A DNA stretch of 34,179 nucleotides from Eisenbergiella porci (GTDB lineage: Bacteria > Bacillota > Clostridia > Lachnospirales > Lachnospiraceae), in the NCBI RefSeq assembly GCF_009696275.1, contig NZ_VUMI01000060.1:1-34179 (forward strand), read 5' to 3'. Below, in pieces: positions 15,167 through 23,113 of the stretch; the first letter of the stretch is position 1; every line of letters begins with the position of its first letter. Below the pieces are notes generated by a model, which had not been told where the DNA came from, did no database searches, and saw nothing but the letters and a program-made list of their open reading frames with translations. Both the position numbers and the translations under genes were made by a program.

Positions 15167-16101
15167 CTTTGTGTAAGATTGGTAGTCCATTATTAAGTTT
15201 TTTATTATGTTCCCTTTGTACACCGTTGCAACCTTTCACGAAGACTCCTGCAGCTTTATATTTTAAGCCGGAGGAGGTATATTACTTTGAGGCGGTGGAC
15301 AGGAAGTGCTTTGCCTGCCTGGAGGAAGAGGTATTTCAGGTGGAGCAGGGAATCCAGGCCGTGGCAGAGAAATATTCCGAACTCGGTTTTATCCGTATCA
15401 GTAAATCTATTGTGGTAAATATTTACAGAGTACGGAAAATCAAAGCAGATGTGAACATGAAAATGCAGCTTGTGCTGGATAACGGTGAAAAAGTGATTCT
15501 GAACCGTTCCTATAAAAATGATTTTCTGCAGCTGGAACCCCTGCTGTACGGGGCGTCCATGGAGGGGTGGAATACCTGGCAGACGATTGTATACTGGATT
15601 ATCACCTGTATTTCCTGGGGACTGGTGGCGGCTTGGGTACTGCGGACGGGGGAAAAGAAGTATGGCCTGAAGCTGTTTGAGGGCAGCCTGAAAACGGTTA
15701 AGCTCTGGCAGTGGGCGCTGGTGGCGGCGGGAGCGGCACTTAAAATCTACGCCTCTGTGATGGACTGGGGAGGTTTTAAGGTATATCTTGAATGGAAGTC
15801 CTATGGTACGCTTCTTTTTATCTTCCAGTACATATATTATGTGTTTGAAACGCTTCTTTTTACACTGATTCTGGTATTTGCCCAGTTGGCCTTTGAGACC
15901 TGGTTTAAAAACCGGGAAATCCCCTATGGCGGGATTGTCATGGGGCTGACTTGGGGGCTTGCCCACATTTTTACCAAAGGAAGTCTTTTGATAGGATCGG
16001 AAGGAGTTGCGATTGGGCTTTTGTTCGGTTCGATTTACCTGCCGCTGAACCGGAACCTTAAGGGAACCATGGTACTGCTTTTCTTATTGTTTGTTCTATA
16101 A
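15157..16101 (+). pseudogene. LytTR regulator with membrane domain, 5' end lost at element boundary
   Basis: From about 15250 the frame encodes a LytTR DNA-binding domain (LYFKPEEVYYFEAVDRKCFA; FIRISKSIVVNIYRVRKIKA; VILNRSYKNDFLQL). It continues into a hydrophobic C-terminal part of about 190 residues with five or six membrane helices (TIVYWIITCISWGLVAAWVL; TLLFTLILVFAQLAF; GIVMGLTWGLAHIFTKGSLL), reminiscent of CPBP-type membrane proteins. The start is missing: the frame can only be opened from a TTG at 15157 inside the terminator hairpin of the conjugative element, and the first ~30 codons are element DNA. Insertion of the element into this gene is the simplest reading. The 3' part is intact to TAA 16101. 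Confidence 0.7.
15204..15231 (-). promoter_or_regulatory. Possible promoter for the parB operon
   Basis: On the minus strand TTGCAA (15231-15226), a 16-bp spacer and CATAAT (15209-15204). It would place both terminator-like hairpins in the leader. Weak, based on motif match only. Confidence 0.35.
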
Positions 16102-16285
16102 AATGCGGTTTACAGTCCGTACCCTGTTCAGGCTCCGCCGTCCGGTGTCTGTTCCTCTGTGTCCGCCGCACGGGACAGGAAAATGTAAAATTACCACTGG
16201 CATTCAGGAAGAAAATCTGGTAAAGTTCCTTTAGAAGTGCTGTGTCCGTTCGGTCCCCGCTTATGATAATTAACAGAAAGGAACC

Positions 16286-17797
16286 ATGATAATGCTTCCA
16301 GAGAGCTTTGTAAACAGAATGAAAGAAATGCTGGGGGAGGAATATGAGGCGTTTTCCGAGGCGCTGAAGGAGGAAAGGCATCAGGCCCTGCGGATAAATC
16401 CGCTGAAGGCGGAGCCGGAGGATTTTGCGCGGACAGGGCCTTTTTCCCTGACGCCGGTTCCCTGGGCGAAAACAGGTTTTTATTATGACAAGGCGCAGCA
16501 GCCCGGGAAGCATCCGCTTCATGAGGCGGGCGTTTATTATATCCAGGAGCCCAGCGCCATGGCTCCCGCTCAGTTCCTGCAGGCGCGTCCCGGGGAAAGG
16601 GTTCTTGATTTGTGTGCGGCGCCGGGAGGGAAGAGCACCCAGATCGCGGCACAGATGAAGGGCGGGGGACTGCTGGTATGTAATGAAATCCATCCTGCCC
16701 GGGCAAAAATACTGTCTGAAAACATAGAACGGATGGGCATCCGCAATGCGGTGGTCACCAATGAGACGCCGGAGCGGCTGGCAGAACGTTTTTCCGGGTT
16801 TTTTGACCGGATTCTGGTGGATGCGCCCTGCTCCGGGGAAGGGATGTTCCGCAAAAATGAAGAAGCCTGCGGGGAATGGAGCCTGGAAAATGTGGAGATG
16901 TGCGCTGAAAGACAGGATACGATTCTTGACAGCGCGCAGCAGATGCTGCGAAGCGGCGGGCTTCTTGTGTATTCCACCTGCACCTTTGCCCCGCAGGAAA
17001 ATGAAGGGAGCATCAACCGTTTTCTGGATCGCTTCCCCGATTTTACGCTGGTGAATGTGGATATGTCGGAGGGTTTTGCGGCAGGACGGCAGGACTGGGT
17101 GCCTGGCGGAAGAGAAGAGCTTGCCAGGACAATGCGGCTGTGGCCTCATAAAATCAGGGGCGAGGGGCATTTCCTGGCGGTTCTTAAAAAGGAAGGCAGC
17201 GTATCGGAGACGGAGCGGATGCCTGTGCGCCGGGACGGCATAAAGGGCCTGTCGGTGAAGGAATATGCAGATTATCTGGAATTTGAAAATCAATATCTGA
17301 AGATACGGCAGGAAGGGATTTTTATTGCCTTCGGTGATCAGCTTTATCTGGCGCCTCAGGGAATGCCGCCTCTTAAGGGGCTGAAGGTACTGCGGCCGGG
17401 ACTGCATCTGGGCACGAGAAAAAAGAACCGGTTTGAGCCTTCCCATGCGCTTGCTCTGGCGCTGAAGCCGGAGGAGGTGTGTTTTTCCTGTGACCTTCCC
17501 TCAGACAGCCGGGAAATTTATGGCTATCTGAACGGAGAGACGTTCCGGGAGGATGTGGGTGTTTACCGCGGGGAAGGCGGAAAGGGCTGGCATCTGATAA
17601 CAGCGGACGGCTACAGCGTCGGCTGGGGCAAGCTGGCCGGCGGAATCATGAAAAATCATTATCCCAAGGGGCTGAGAAAGAACGGAGCTGCTGAGGCGGT
17701 TTGCAGTATCCGCCAAATGTACGAAATCAGGCATGGGACAGATCGGGAAATCTCAGCCTGTGCCCGTCGAAGGGATTTTCTTTCGGAATACGTGTAA
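16286..17797 (+). CDS. RsmB/RsmF-type 16S rRNA (cytosine-5) methyltransferase
   Basis: 503 residues of the NOL1/NOP2/sun family. The SAM site LDLCAAPGGKS is at 107-117. The two catalytic cysteines are in place: DAPCSGEGMF (Cys182) and YSTCTFAPQENE (Cys232). The C-terminal region carries the extra RNA-binding domain of RsmF/YebU-like enzymes, ending GWGKLAGGIMKNHYPKGLRK. Relatives usually stop close to that point; here about 37 residues follow and run 71 bp into the convergent GNAT gene, which suggests a lost stop codon or late frameshift. ATG 16286 has AGAAAGGA 6 nt before it; a second ATG is at 16292. Confidence 0.9.
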   Translation: MIMLPESFVNRMKEMLGEEYEAFSEALKEERHQALRINPLKAEPEDFARTGPFSLTPVPWAKTGFYYDKAQQPGKHPLHEAGVYYIQEPSAMAPAQFLQARPGERVLDLCAAPGGKSTQIAAQMKGGGLLVCNEIHPARAKILSENIERMGIRNAVVTNETPERLAERFSGFFDRILVDAPCSGEGMFRKNEEACGEWSLENVEMCAERQDTILDSAQQMLRSGGLLVYSTCTFAPQENEGSINRFLDRFPDFTLVNVDMSEGFAAGRQDWVPGGREELARTMRLWPHKIRGEGHFLAVLKKEGSVSETERMPVRRDGIKGLSVKEYADYLEFENQYLKIRQEGIFIAFGDQLYLAPQGMPPLKGLKVLRPGLHLGTRKKNRFEPSHALALALKPEEVCFSCDLPSDSREIYGYLNGETFREDVGVYRGEGGKGWHLITADGYSVGWGKLAGGIMKNHYPKGLRKNGAAEAVCSIRQMYEIRHGTDREISACARRRDFLSEYV

Positions 17798-18614
17798 AAA
17801 GAGTGTCATCCTCATTGGAAAGCGGTGTGAGAAGGCTGTCTGGGATTCCATCCGGCAGAAATCCCAGAACCGCTTTTTGCGTGCCTGCAGGAGCAAGGCA
17901 GGACAAAATTTCCTGCAGGGAGTGACCCGGGGGACAGAAAATGTCATGGCAGAGTAACGTCCCGGATGTTACATCCTGCTCTGCGACTGCTGCCGCGTCG
18001 TATTCCGGAAGATAATATACACAGTCCTTCAGAAACGAACCGCAGTAAAACATCAGCAGGTTAAAATTATCCAGCGAAGGCAGCAGGGAAAAAGGATTGG
18101 ACATCCGGTAATGGGCTTCCAGCAGGCTGCGGCCGGAAGGAGAGTCCATATCCAGCCTGCGCGCCTTTCCCCGTTTTCCGTCCGCAGAAGGGGTAAGCGG
18201 AAGGCTGCACTGGTATTCCGTTTCCCTGCGAAAACCGAAACGGGGATAGAAATCCAGTACGGTTTCGTTGGCAAACAGATAGAAGCCGTCGCAGCGCTCC
18301 TCCCAGTCCCTGAAGATTTCTTCAATCAGATAGCGGGAAATCCCCTGGTTGCGGTAAGCCGGATGAGTCATGACTGTGCCCAGCTGGATATAGTTTTTTA
18401 TCTGCCCGTTCCAGCGGGTTTTCATCAGATTGACGGATACATTTGCGGCAGCAGTACCGCCGTCCATCAGGGTATAGGGCTGATAGCGCTGTGACCAGCA
18501 GCCGTTTTCATACCAGCCCTCAAAGGACAGCTGAAAGGTCTGCATGGCCAGAGCGTTAAAGGCATTTCTTACAGGCGCGGTATCACGCACATTTTTTTCC
18601 AGCTTGTATTTCAT
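17727..18614 (-). CDS. GNAT family N-acetyltransferase
   Basis: 295 residues. The acetyl-CoA binding core is visible as IQLGTVMTHPAYRNQGISRY with helix LIEEIF, then GFYLFANETVLDFYPRFGFR, the usual final strand-turn of the GNAT fold. The ~140-residue C-terminal extension contains LLPSLDNFNLLMFYCGSFLK and is not recognised. Substrate unknown. Its ATG overlaps the stop of the DUF3021 gene (ATGA), so it is the last gene of a LytTR-DUF3021-GNAT operon. It converges on and overlaps the rRNA methyltransferase gene. Confidence 0.85.
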   Translation of the reverse strand: MKYKLEKNVRDTAPVRNAFNALAMQTFQLSFEGWYENGCWSQRYQPYTLMDGGTAAANVSVNLMKTRWNGQIKNYIQLGTVMTHPAYRNQGISRYLIEEIFRDWEERCDGFYLFANETVLDFYPRFGFRRETEYQCSLPLTPSADGKRGKARRLDMDSPSGRSLLEAHYRMSNPFSLLPSLDNFNLLMFYCGSFLKDCVYYLPEYDAAAVAEQDVTSGTLLCHDIFCPPGHSLQEILSCLAPAGTQKAVLGFLPDGIPDSLLTPLSNEDDTLFTRIPKENPFDGHRLRFPDLSHA

Positions 18615-19060
18615 TTGTTTTCCTGTTCCTCCCTGTTCAGTTCCTTCAGCCGTTCATTCATTTTTCTTGCTTCCCTTCTGTTGTAAAAGAAAAAAATACT
18701 CCAGATTGCCGTAAAAATCAGAACGCCCAGGATGATAAAGGTCATCATGTACCATTTATTTTCCAGCGGGATCCATCCCAGATAAAAAGCGGCCAGAAAA
18801 TATCCGCTCATGCCAAGCGTGAAATGAATCAGAATCTGTATACCGAGGGAAAGCCTGTCAATTCGGTAAACGATGCTGGTGGAGCCGCAGGCGATACCAA
18901 CAAATACGGCGCCCAAGACCTGCCTTGGAAAATTATTCACAATAGGCGCAAGGAAAGCCGGGCCGCTGATGAGATAACCGATAAGGCAGGTAAATACGAA
19001 AAAGGTGCAGCCCCACGAAATTCCCAGGAAAAGATAGTTGATAACTTTTTTTATGCTCAT
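18611..19060 (-). CDS. DUF3021 family membrane protein
   Basis: 149 residues with four hydrophobic helices, at about 9-32, 47-63, 72-92 and 102-126, and a charged C-terminal tail (NRREARKMNERLKELN). DUF3021 proteins are typically encoded directly after a LytTR regulator and are thought to modulate it at the membrane. Here the stop of the LytTR gene lies 2 bp upstream of the ATG, and the end overlaps the GNAT start by 4 bp. An input-sensing or inhibitory role is inference from this pairing. Confidence 0.88.
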   Translation of the reverse strand: MSIKKVINYLFLGISWGCTFFVFTCLIGYLISGPAFLAPIVNNFPRQVLGAVFVGIACGSTSIVYRIDRLSLGIQILIHFTLGMSGYFLAAFYLGWIPLENKWYMMTFIILGVLIFTAIWSIFFFYNRREARKMNERLKELNREEQENK

Positions 19061-19062
19061 AT

Positions 19063-19506
19063 CTATACCCCCAGTCGTTGTTTGAATTGCTGACGGTAGC
19101 TTCGGGTAATCACTTCCTCCACTCCGTTTTTCATCACAAGCTCCATCGTGCCATTGAAAGAGGCTTCTACATGGCTGATCCGGCGGATGCTGACAAGCGC
19201 CGACTTGGAAATGCGTACGAAATTTTTTCCCAGCTGTTTTTCCAGCTCGTACAGAGGCCTGTTTAACAGAAAGCGCCTTTTCTGCCGGTCGTAGAGCGCG
19301 AGTTCGCGGCCCTCCGTGCGGATAATTTCTATGGCGTCCGGCTCAATAAGATAGGTTTTCCCATCACGCTGGGCGGGGAACACGTTTTCTTCCCCTTCTT
19401 TTTCCAGAAGCGATATGGCGGCCTGCAGGTTCGGGGTCAGCCTGGCGGCGTTTATGACCGCGCAGGGTTCCTGGCAGGCCGGATCGATTTTCAGCTCCAC
19501 ACGCAT
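19063..19506 (-). CDS. LytTR family DNA-binding regulator
   Basis: 147 residues without a receiver domain. A short N-terminal part (MRVELKIDPACQEPCAVINA) precedes the LytTR domain: YLIEPDAIEIIRTEGRELAL, KNFVRISKSALVSIRRISHV, ELVMKNGVEEVITRSYRQQF. It binds direct repeats through beta strands. ATG 19506 follows AAAGGAGGGAACCGCCC; a longer frame starting at 19662 covers the promoter region and is rejected. It is divergent from the ABC exporter at 19831, its likely target, and co-transcribed with DUF3021. Confidence 0.9.
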   Translation of the reverse strand: MRVELKIDPACQEPCAVINAARLTPNLQAAISLLEKEGEENVFPAQRDGKTYLIEPDAIEIIRTEGRELALYDRQKRRFLLNRPLYELEKQLGKNFVRISKSALVSIRRISHVEASFNGTMELVMKNGVEEVITRSYRQQFKQRLGV

Positions 19507-19578
19507 GGGCGGTTCCCTCCTTTGCAACGGTTTGAGTCTTTCAAAGCGGCTGTGAACTGACTGATTATAACATTTTTC

Positions 19579-19702
19579 CATTATATCATATCCGCTCTGC
19601 GGATATGAGCCTCCGGCGGAATTTAGCGCCCGGATTTCTGCGGCGGGCGCAGAAATCAGCATGCGCAGCTATATAATGTCCCTACGCCGACATTATATCA
19701 TA
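19579..19702. promoter_or_regulatory. Palindrome-rich divergent control region (LytTR / ABC exporter)
   Basis: Three perfect inverted repeats stand in a row. They are CATATCCGC/GCGGATATG (19587-19607), GATTTCTGC/GCAGAAATC (19633-19657) and ATATAATGTC/GACATTATAT (19671-19698). A 12-bp direct repeat CATTATATCATA occurs at 19579-19590 and 19691-19702, flanking the set. This is the only intergenic space between the divergent operons and is the likely regulator-binding region. Binding by the neighbouring LytTR protein is inference. Confidence 0.6.
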
Positions 19703-19830
19703 AAACGGGGGAAAGGAAATGCGCTTTATCTCCGTTATAAGCAGGTTGCCCTGCAAAACCTGCATTTCACACGCCGTCTGTTGCCGTGCAGGCCGCAGCT
19801 GCTTATGATGAAGAAAAAGGAGGAATGCAT

Positions 19831-20604
19831 ATGGATAAGACACTTGTGGAAATAGATAGGCTGCGGCTGGATTATGGGTCGGTATGCGCGGTGAAGGACG
19901 TATCCTTCCGCATGAAGGCAGGAGAAATACTTGCCGTCATCGGGCCTAACGGCTCCGGGAAAACCTCTACGGTAGAATGTGTGGAGGGACTGCGCAGGCC
20001 CACTTCAGGGAGCGTGCAGGTTTTCGGGGTGAACCCGCTTAAGAACCGCAGTCAGGTGTACCGGGAAATGGGGATACAGCTGCAGGAGGCGGAATATCCT
20101 GACAAAATTAAAGTAAAGGAGCTTTGCGGGCTGTTCTCTTCTTTTTATGAAAATCCTGCCGACTGGCATCTGCTCCTACAACAGCTGGGCCTGGGGGAAA
20201 AGGCGGGCCGTGCGGTAAAAAAACTGTCCGGCGGGGAAAAACAACGGCTGTCAGTGCTCCTTGCCCTGCTGCCCCGCCCGCGTCTGTTGCTCCTTGATGA
20301 GCTGACCACCGGGCTTGATCCGGAAATCCGTCACGGCCTGTGGGAAAGCCTGCGGCGGATAAAAGAGGCGGGAACCGGCATTTTGCTGGTGTCCCATTAT
20401 CTGGACGAGGTGGAGGCCCTTGCGGACCGGCTTCTGTATCTGGTGAACGGGCGGCAGGAATTCCTGGGGACGCAGGAGGAGTTCCGGGCGTATGTGAAAC
20501 GAAAGACACAGGGGGAAGGCTGGAGGGAGGATATGTCTCTGGAAAAGATGTATCTGTTGATTTCGCCCAAAACGAATGTGGTGACCATGGAGGGGATATT
20601 ATGA
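19831..20604 (+). CDS. ABC transporter ATP-binding protein
   Basis: 257 residues. Walker A GPNGSGKT at 38-45, Q-loop region MGIQLQEAEY, signature LSGGEKQRL, Walker B LLLLDELTTGLD (Leu replaces the usual Pro after Asp-Glu) and switch VSHYLDEVE. It energises the ABC-2 permease that follows with a 4-bp overlap. ATG 19831 has AAAGGAGG 9 nt upstream. The LytTR/DUF3021 neighbour is typical for exporters of antimicrobial compounds or lipids; the substrate here is unknown. Confidence 0.93.
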   Translation: MDKTLVEIDRLRLDYGSVCAVKDVSFRMKAGEILAVIGPNGSGKTSTVECVEGLRRPTSGSVQVFGVNPLKNRSQVYREMGIQLQEAEYPDKIKVKELCGLFSSFYENPADWHLLLQQLGLGEKAGRAVKKLSGGEKQRLSVLLALLPRPRLLLLDELTTGLDPEIRHGLWESLRRIKEAGTGILLVSHYLDEVEALADRLLYLVNGRQEFLGTQEEFRAYVKRKTQGEGWREDMSLEKMYLLISPKTNVVTMEGIL

Positions 20605-21353
20605 AAAAACTGCTGGCTGTTTTCCGTATTGAGGCATTGCTCTTTCTGAGAGATTTTTATGGCTTCTTTTTTACCTTTGTTTTTCCTCTCCTGATGCTGT
20701 TGCTTTATGGAAGCATTTATGGAAATGAGCCTTCGGCTTATTTCGGAGGCAGAGGGACGATGGATGTTTCCGTGCCGGCCTATTCGGCCATGATCATCGG
20801 CGTTACCGGGCTGATGGCGTTTCCGCTGACGCTGGCCGGCTATAAGGAAAGCCGGATTTACAAACGCTTTGACGCCACTCCGGCGGGGAAGGGCGTGGTC
20901 ATTGCGGCGCAGGTGCTTGTCAACCTGCTGATGACGCTGGCTGGCTTTGCGCTGCTGTTTGCGGCTGGAAAGCTGGTTTATGATATCAAAACCGAGGGCA
21001 GCTTTTGGGTTATTCTGGGTGCGCTGCTTTTGTCCATCGGCGCTGTTTTTTCCCTGGGTTTTTTCTTTACGGCAATTGCGCGGGATATGAAAATCAGCAA
21101 CCTTCTCTGTTATGTTTCCTATTTTGTCATGATTTTCCTCTCCGGGGCGACGATGCCGAAGGAAATGTTCCCTGAGGCGGTGAAAAAGTTTTCCGCGTGG
21201 CTTCCGCTGACCTATGTTGTGGAGCTTCTGCAGGGCGTATTTCTGGGGGCGGCATTTGAGGAATACAGGAAGAGCCTGGTGGTGCTGGGCACAATCCTGA
21301 TCGTCTGCACGGCGTCGGGGGCGGCGCTTTACCGGAGGAAGAGCTGGGTGTAG
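20601..21353 (+). CDS. ABC-2 type transporter permease
   Basis: 250 residues, six membrane helices: about 18-36, 60-80, 100-125, 132-155, 163-185 and 220-240. The pattern is that of ABC-2 permeases (FFFTFVFPLLMLLLYGSIYG; VSYFVMIFLSGATMPKEMFP; WLPLTYVVELLQGVFLG). ATG 20601 overlaps the stop of the ATPase gene, so the two subunits are made together. The C-terminus ends RRKSWV. Confidence 0.92.
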   Translation: MKKLLAVFRIEALLFLRDFYGFFFTFVFPLLMLLLYGSIYGNEPSAYFGGRGTMDVSVPAYSAMIIGVTGLMAFPLTLAGYKESRIYKRFDATPAGKGVVIAAQVLVNLLMTLAGFALLFAAGKLVYDIKTEGSFWVILGALLLSIGAVFSLGFFFTAIARDMKISNLLCYVSYFVMIFLSGATMPKEMFPEAVKKFSAWLPLTYVVELLQGVFLGAAFEEYRKSLVVLGTILIVCTASGAALYRRKSWV

Positions 21354-21567
21354 CGTTGGGAGGAAATAGGGAGAGCTGCAGGCTGTGGGAGGGGAATGGC
21401 AGGGAGTTTGTCAGAGCAAGTGCAATGCGGCCAGGAAAATTCCGCAGTAATATGGGATAAATGTGAGAAATTGCCGGAAGAAGCGGGGAAGAGAAAAAAA
21501 TTTTTAGGCGGGTATACAAAAGCGTGGAAAAAGACAATATTTTCTGGAAAAAACAGGAGTATACAGT

Positions 21568-21573
21568 TATAAT
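21568..21573 (+). promoter_or_regulatory. Possible guaA promoter -10 element
   Basis: A perfect TATAAT in an AT-rich stretch about 150 bp before guaA; no good -35 hexamer at 16-18 bp. The 369-bp gap between the permease and guaA otherwise holds only the hairpin listed next. Confidence 0.35.
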
Positions 21574-21597
21574 GGTTTTGTGTAGAAATTTTGTAGC

Positions 21598-21640
21598 AGT
21601 TCAGCTCGTTGTACTGTTACGAGATTTGAGAACTTTTTTT
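21598..21640 (+). terminator. Terminator-like leader hairpin before guaA
   Basis: Nested stem AGTTC-AG-CTCGT, loop, ACGAG-ATTTGA-GAACT, followed by seven T. It lies between the putative promoter and the gene, so it would act as an attenuator rather than an operon end. The stem is interrupted and only moderately stable. Confidence 0.4.
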
Positions 21641-21722
21641 GGCAGCAGGACGGCAGGGAGAAGATACGGATTTTCCGTTTTTTCTGCTCCGCTGTCACAT
21701 CAAAGAACAAGGAGACGTGAAG

Positions 21723-23015
21723 ATGAAACAGGACATGATCGTTATACTGGACCTGGGCAGTACGGAAAACACTGTTGTTGCGCGCGCAATCCGTGACATG
21801 GGTGTGTACAGTGAAATCCATCCCCATGACATCACTGTGGATGGGCTGAAGGCTCTGGACAATGTAAAGGGTATTATTTTAAACGGCGGAGAAAACCGCG
21901 TGGTTGACGGCAAGGCTGTGGATATCGATCCCGCGCTGTATGACTGCGGTTATCCGGTTATGGCAATTAACCATCCCACTGCCAAATGTGAACAGAAATT
22001 TGACTCGGTTCCCGCACAGGAGGTTCTGAAGGATTTTGTTTTAAATCAGTGCAAGGCGGAAACCAACTGGAATATGAAGAATTTCATTGAGGATCAGGTG
22101 GAGCTGATTCGCCGTCAGGTGGGAGACAAGAAGGTTCTTCTTGCACTGTCAGGCGGTGTGGATTCCTCAGTAGTGGCCGCTATGCTGATTAAGGCTATCG
22201 GTCAGCAGCTGGTATGTGTGCATGTAAACCACGGCCTGATGCGTAAAAATGAGTCCGAAAGCGTAGTCGAGGTATTCCAGAACCAGCTGCATGCAAACCT
22301 GATTTATGTGGATGCCACGGAGCGTTTCCTCGGCAAGCTGGAAGGCGTTGCGGATCCGGAGCAGAAGAGAAAGATTATCGGCGGAGAGTTTATCCGTGTA
22401 TTTGAGGAAGAGGCCAGAAAGCTGGACGGCATTCATTTCCTGGGACAGGGAACCATTTATCCCGACATCATCGAAAGCGGCACCAAGACTGCAAAAATGG
22501 TAAAATCCCATCACAATGTGGGCGGCCTGCCTGAGGATCTGCAGTTTGAACTGGTAGAGCCTTTGAAGCAGCTGTTCAAGGATGAGGTTCGTGCCTGCGG
22601 TATTGAGCTGGGCCTTCCTGCGAGCATGGTTTACCGTCAGCCCTTCCCCGGCCCCGGACTGGGTGTGCGTTGTCTGGGCGCAATTACCCGCGACAGGCTG
22701 GAGGCGGTAAGAGAGTCTGATGCGATTCTGAGAGAGGAATTCGAAAAAGCCGGCCTGGATAAGAAGGTTTGGCAGTATTTTACGGTAGTGCCGGACTTTA
22801 AGTCGGTTGGTATGAAAAATCATGCCAGATGCTTCGAGTATATGGTGATTATCAGGGCAATCAATACGATTGACGCCATGACCGCAAGCATTGAGAAGGT
22901 AGACTGGGATGTGCTGGAGAAGATTACAAACCGTATTCTGAATGAAGTGGAGAATGTGAACCGGGTTTGCTATGATATGTCGCCTAAGCCGCCGGCTACG
23001 ATTGAGTTTGAGTAA
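21723..23015 (+). CDS. guaA: GMP synthase with degenerate glutaminase domain
   Basis: 430 residues against about 510-540 for usual GuaA. The synthetase half is complete: the ATP-pyrophosphatase P-loop LSGGVDSSV (142-150), GQGTIYPDIIES, and the dimerisation domain ending CYDMSPKPPATIEFE. It converts XMP to GMP. The glutamine amidotransferase half is shortened to about 100 residues. It starts normally (VILDLGSTENTVVARAIRDM), but where GICYGMQ with the nucleophile Cys is expected it reads AINHPTA (81-87). The region with the catalytic His and Glu is absent. The enzyme should therefore use free ammonia or a separate glutaminase partner. ATG 21723 has AAGGAG 9 nt upstream. Confidence 0.93.
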   Translation: MKQDMIVILDLGSTENTVVARAIRDMGVYSEIHPHDITVDGLKALDNVKGIILNGGENRVVDGKAVDIDPALYDCGYPVMAINHPTAKCEQKFDSVPAQEVLKDFVLNQCKAETNWNMKNFIEDQVELIRRQVGDKKVLLALSGGVDSSVVAAMLIKAIGQQLVCVHVNHGLMRKNESESVVEVFQNQLHANLIYVDATERFLGKLEGVADPEQKRKIIGGEFIRVFEEEARKLDGIHFLGQGTIYPDIIESGTKTAKMVKSHHNVGGLPEDLQFELVEPLKQLFKDEVRACGIELGLPASMVYRQPFPGPGLGVRCLGAITRDRLEAVRESDAILREEFEKAGLDKKVWQYFTVVPDFKSVGMKNHARCFEYMVIIRAINTIDAMTASIEKVDWDVLEKITNRILNEVENVNRVCYDMSPKPPATIEFE

Positions 23016-23022
23016 CAGACAG

Positions 23023-23061
23023 AACCCCGGAGATGCTGATAAAATGGGCATTTCCGGGGTT
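23023..23061 (+). terminator. guaA terminator hairpin
   Basis: Arms AACCCCGGAGATGC and GGCATTTCCGGGGTT form a 14-bp stem with one G-T pair and an 11-nt loop, 8 nt after the stop codon. Only a short T-rich tail follows. Two copies of TGGCTCTAA, 11 bp apart, lie just beyond (23075-23094). Confidence 0.75.
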
Positions 23062-23113
23062 GATTTATGTCATTTGGCTCTAAAATGGCTCTAATTTTTT
23101 TAGAATATTGAAT

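Noticed and set aside
13563-15176. A 537-codon plus-strand frame rich in Leu/Phe/Arg
   Set aside because: It is the reverse of the Lys/Pro/Glu-rich part of ParB; the low-complexity composition creates the long open frame.
16058-17446. A 462-codon minus-strand frame
   Set aside because: It is antisense to the rRNA methyltransferase, which has both catalytic cysteines and the SAM motif in the sense frame.
21540-21720. Purine riboswitch in front of guaA
   Set aside because: The conserved junction and loop bases of the purine aptamer were looked for and not found; only a terminator-like hairpin is present.
22167-23051. A 294-codon minus-strand frame
   Set aside because: It is antisense to guaA and includes its terminator; no independent support.
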